From the NCBI GenBank assembly GCA_030426875.1, contig JAUHXI010000082.1, positions 1 through 6,592 on the forward strand: 6,592 nucleotides of DNA. Direction: 5' to 3'. How positions within the stretch are numbered: the stretch's first letter is position 1; the number at the start of each line of letters is the position of its first letter. Below, piece after piece: positions 5,674 to 6,592 of this stretch. The translations under genes and the position numbers were made by a program. The notes under the pieces were generated by a model, which did no database searches, was not told where the DNA came from, and saw nothing but the letters and a program-made list of their open reading frames with translations. The DNA is from a bacterium (lineage in GTDB: Bacteria > Patescibacteriota > Gracilibacteria > UM-FILTER-43-11).

Positions 5674-6106
5674 ATAGCTTCATTAACAACTAGGAAGTAA
5701 GTGGAGGTCAATAACTGACTGCTCATGTCTATATTTAGGCCCGGTAGCTTAGTTATTGACCTCTCCCTACTTTTCCCCAACTTACTCTGTTTCTTCTTTA
5801 TCTTTTGATCAAGAAGGCTCAGCGAGTGAGAAAAGTAGTCTCTCTCCTTAAGTGAACACCTTGTGTGATTCATGAGGGGGTAGAGGCCAAAAACAAAAAC
5901 AAAAGAATCCCAACTCGTTTGGGAAAAACCGCTCAGCAGCGGGATATAAATAGTTGACTTGTAGGGAGTCTCCTCAGTTTGTTCGCCTTTATGGCTGAGC
6001 ACCTGGGATCTGACCACCCCCATTTCTTGGGTTGTGTGTCGTTAGAGCGTCAGTCCACCTCTATTCTCAAAAATCTTATGAGAGTAAGTGTCAAGATTGG
6101 CGCTCT
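5674..6106 (+). ncRNA. Candidate structured non-coding RNA
   Basis: A region without a convincing gene that follows a strong promoter and is rich in stems. Helix 1 is AGGTCAATAACT (5705-5716) with AGTTATTGACCT (5751-5762), lengthened by AAGTA/TACTT (5695-5699 and 5768-5772). Helix 2 pairs 5840-5850 with 5873-5885, with ACAC/GTGT inside. After an A-rich linker come CCCAA/TTGGG (5909-5923) and CCGCT/AGCGG (5929-5942). A final domain is closed by AGAGCGTCA (6044-6052) with TGGCGCTCT (6098-6106), enclosing TATTCTCA/TGAGAGTA (6062-6069, 6079-6086). I see none of the conserved cores of tmRNA, RNase P RNA, SRP RNA or 6S RNA. The 3' end is uncertain: after the T8 run at 6137-6144, or near 6265. It could also be a long leader of the gene at 6297. 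Confidence 0.4.
5908..5942 (-). terminator. Two hairpins with T tracts on the minus strand
   Basis: Read on the minus strand, CCGCT (5942-5938) and AGCGG (5933-5929) form a stem followed at once by TTTTT (5928-5924). Then CCCAA (5923-5919) and TTGGG (5913-5909) form a second stem followed by a T-rich run with TTTTG and TTTTTG repeats. Each has intrinsic-terminator form. No minus-strand gene lies just upstream, so they may stop antisense transcripts or be plain helices of a plus-strand RNA with A-rich linkers. Confidence 0.3.
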
Positions 6107-6163
6107 TTAAAAACACCCGACTTTCACGTGGATTTATTTTTTTTGTCGATTTGAGATTCTCTT

Positions 6164-6260
6164 GATAAGGGTAAGCGTTAAGCGGGTAGTGATAGACTTC
6201 TTTATTTTTAGCGAAGCTAAAAAGGATTTTGCTTATCGCTTATCGCTACCTGCTTACCGC
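6164..6260. repeat. Inverted array of 7-bp repeats
   Basis: The left arm reads as degenerate heptamers GGTAAGC, GTTAAGC, GGGTAGT, GATAGAC (6170-6197). The right arm, read on the minus strand, is GGTAAGC, AGGTAGC, GATAAGC, GATAAGC (6258-6231). Between them is a perfect 8-bp hairpin, TTTTTAGC (6205-6212) and GCTAAAAA (6216-6223), with a GAA loop. GGTAAGC pairs with GCTTACC (6252-6258), and GGTAGTGATA (6185-6194) pairs with TATCGCTACC (6241-6250) with one G-U. It is neither a CRISPR nor a typical insertion sequence. Confidence 0.7.
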
Positions 6261-6265
6261 TTTTT
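6170..6265 (+). terminator. Possible terminator formed by the heptamer array
   Basis: On the plus strand the outer stem GGTAAGC (6170-6176) / GCTTACC (6252-6258) is followed by GC and TTTTT (6261-6265), so the folded array could end the RNA starting near 5674. The stem is long and imperfect, with an 8-nt bulge at 6177-6184, which weakens the case. Confidence 0.35.
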
Positions 6266-6266
6266 A

Positions 6267-6275
6267 TGCTACAAT
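6267..6275 (+). promoter_or_regulatory. Extended -10 promoter of the last gene
   Basis: TGCTACAAT gives an extended -10 element (TG, then TACAAT at 6270-6275). No good -35 lies 16-18 nt upstream. Transcription would begin near 6282, leaving a leader of about 15 nt before the ATG at 6297. Confidence 0.45.
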
Positions 6276-6296
6276 TTGCTTGAAAAAACAAAAGAT

Positions 6297-6592
6297 ATGG
6301 ATGTTCGAGCTATTCTTCAGCGGGCCTGGCAAATGACTCAGGGTAACCTCAAGCGATTGATTTGGTATGCGTTTATTCCAGCGTTTTTCACGGTGGTGGT
6401 TTCCAGTGGTTATTTGGCTTACCAATACACTGCATTCAAGAATTCAGCTTTATTTTCCACGCAAGAAAGTCCAGATTTTTTTGAAACATTCAAATATTTA
6501 TGGAATTTAGCTTCGGATTACACTGGTTTGGCTGTTGTTTTGTTGATTTTAGGCATTGTATTCTTTTTTGGAAACATCCTTTTAAAGCCCAT
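6297..6592 (+). CDS. Membrane protein, 3' part missing
   Basis: The frame is open from the ATG at 6297 to the window edge, giving 98 residues. An amphipathic N-terminal stretch (MDVRAILQRAWQMTQGNLKR, 1-20) is followed by a hydrophobic segment at about 21-42 (LIWYAFIPAFFTVVVSSGYL), a non-membrane loop (45-74) with acidic and aromatic residues, and a second hydrophobic segment at about 76-96. The start is supported by an extended -10 promoter some 20 nt upstream and by the lack of an earlier in-frame start; no Shine-Dalgarno is seen. The N-terminal pattern (an AWxxTxxNxxxLxW-like helix before the first membrane span) is shared by multi-span CPR membrane proteins of unknown role. I do not recognise the family, and more spans probably lie beyond the window. 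Confidence 0.75.
   Translation, partial: MDVRAILQRAWQMTQGNLKRLIWYAFIPAFFTVVVSSGYLAYQYTAFKNSALFSTQESPDFFETFKYLWNLASDYTGLAVVLLILGIVFFFGNILLKP

Noticed and set aside
5661..6023. 120-codon open frame on the minus strand
   Set aside because: It runs through the strong plus-strand promoter and several stems, shows no domain or recognisable composition, and its product matches nothing I know.
6079..6106. Minus-strand promoter starting at TTGACA (6089-6094)
   Set aside because: The -35 match is perfect, but no -10 hexamer lies at 15-19 nt.
5674..6145. tmRNA, RNase P RNA, SRP RNA or 6S RNA
   Set aside because: I looked on both strands for a tRNA-like end with TTCGAAT, a GAGGAAAGTC core and a GGAAGCAGCC-type loop, and found none of them. 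For 6S RNA I saw no rod with a central bubble of the right size.
6160..6265. CRISPR array
   Set aside because: The units are 7 bp, contiguous and inverted between arms, with no spacers, and no cas genes are present.

Overview
The window looks like a chromosomal stretch of a Candidate Phyla Radiation (Patescibacteria) bacterium. The best clue is the first gene, a four-CxxC zinc-binding protein of a kind that, as I recall, is common in CPR genomes and rare elsewhere. AT-rich DNA, few Shine-Dalgarno sequences, non-AUG starts and a tRNA gene without encoded CCA are compatible with this. I cannot assign a lineage. TGA appears to be a normal stop: three genes end with it, one at the position where its family usually ends.

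Layout. Bases 2-415 (+) hold the 3' part of the zinc-binding protein. It converges on a long minus-strand block running from 5492 down to 519. In transcription order this block holds guanylate kinase (gmk), tRNA-Gln(CTG), a DUF6869-like protein whose 5' end appears frameshifted, a two-helix membrane protein, a VOC/glyoxalase-like protein, an unrecognised 91-aa protein, and an ABC-2 exporter made of one ATPase and two permeases. Bases 5493-6296 have no convincing protein gene but are dense in signals: a near-consensus plus-strand promoter, many hairpins suggesting a structured RNA, and an inverted array of 7-bp repeats ending in a T run. A membrane protein gene starts at 6297 (+) and runs off the window.

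How the genes may work together. The ATPase and two permeases form a complete three-gene exporter resembling the set annotated as fluoroquinolone exporters in other bacteria. The neighbouring VOC protein, a family that includes drug-binding and detoxifying members, would suit a stress or resistance role, but the substrate is unknown. gmk and tRNA-Gln are housekeeping genes probably co-transcribed at the head of the block.

The most notable points are a ~115-bp hairpin-rich repeat present in both gaps of the exporter operon (one copy supplies the last codons and stop of the ATPase), a candidate structured non-coding RNA behind a strong promoter, the inverted heptamer array, and an apparent -1 frameshift at an A AAA AAG sequence in the DUF6869-like gene.
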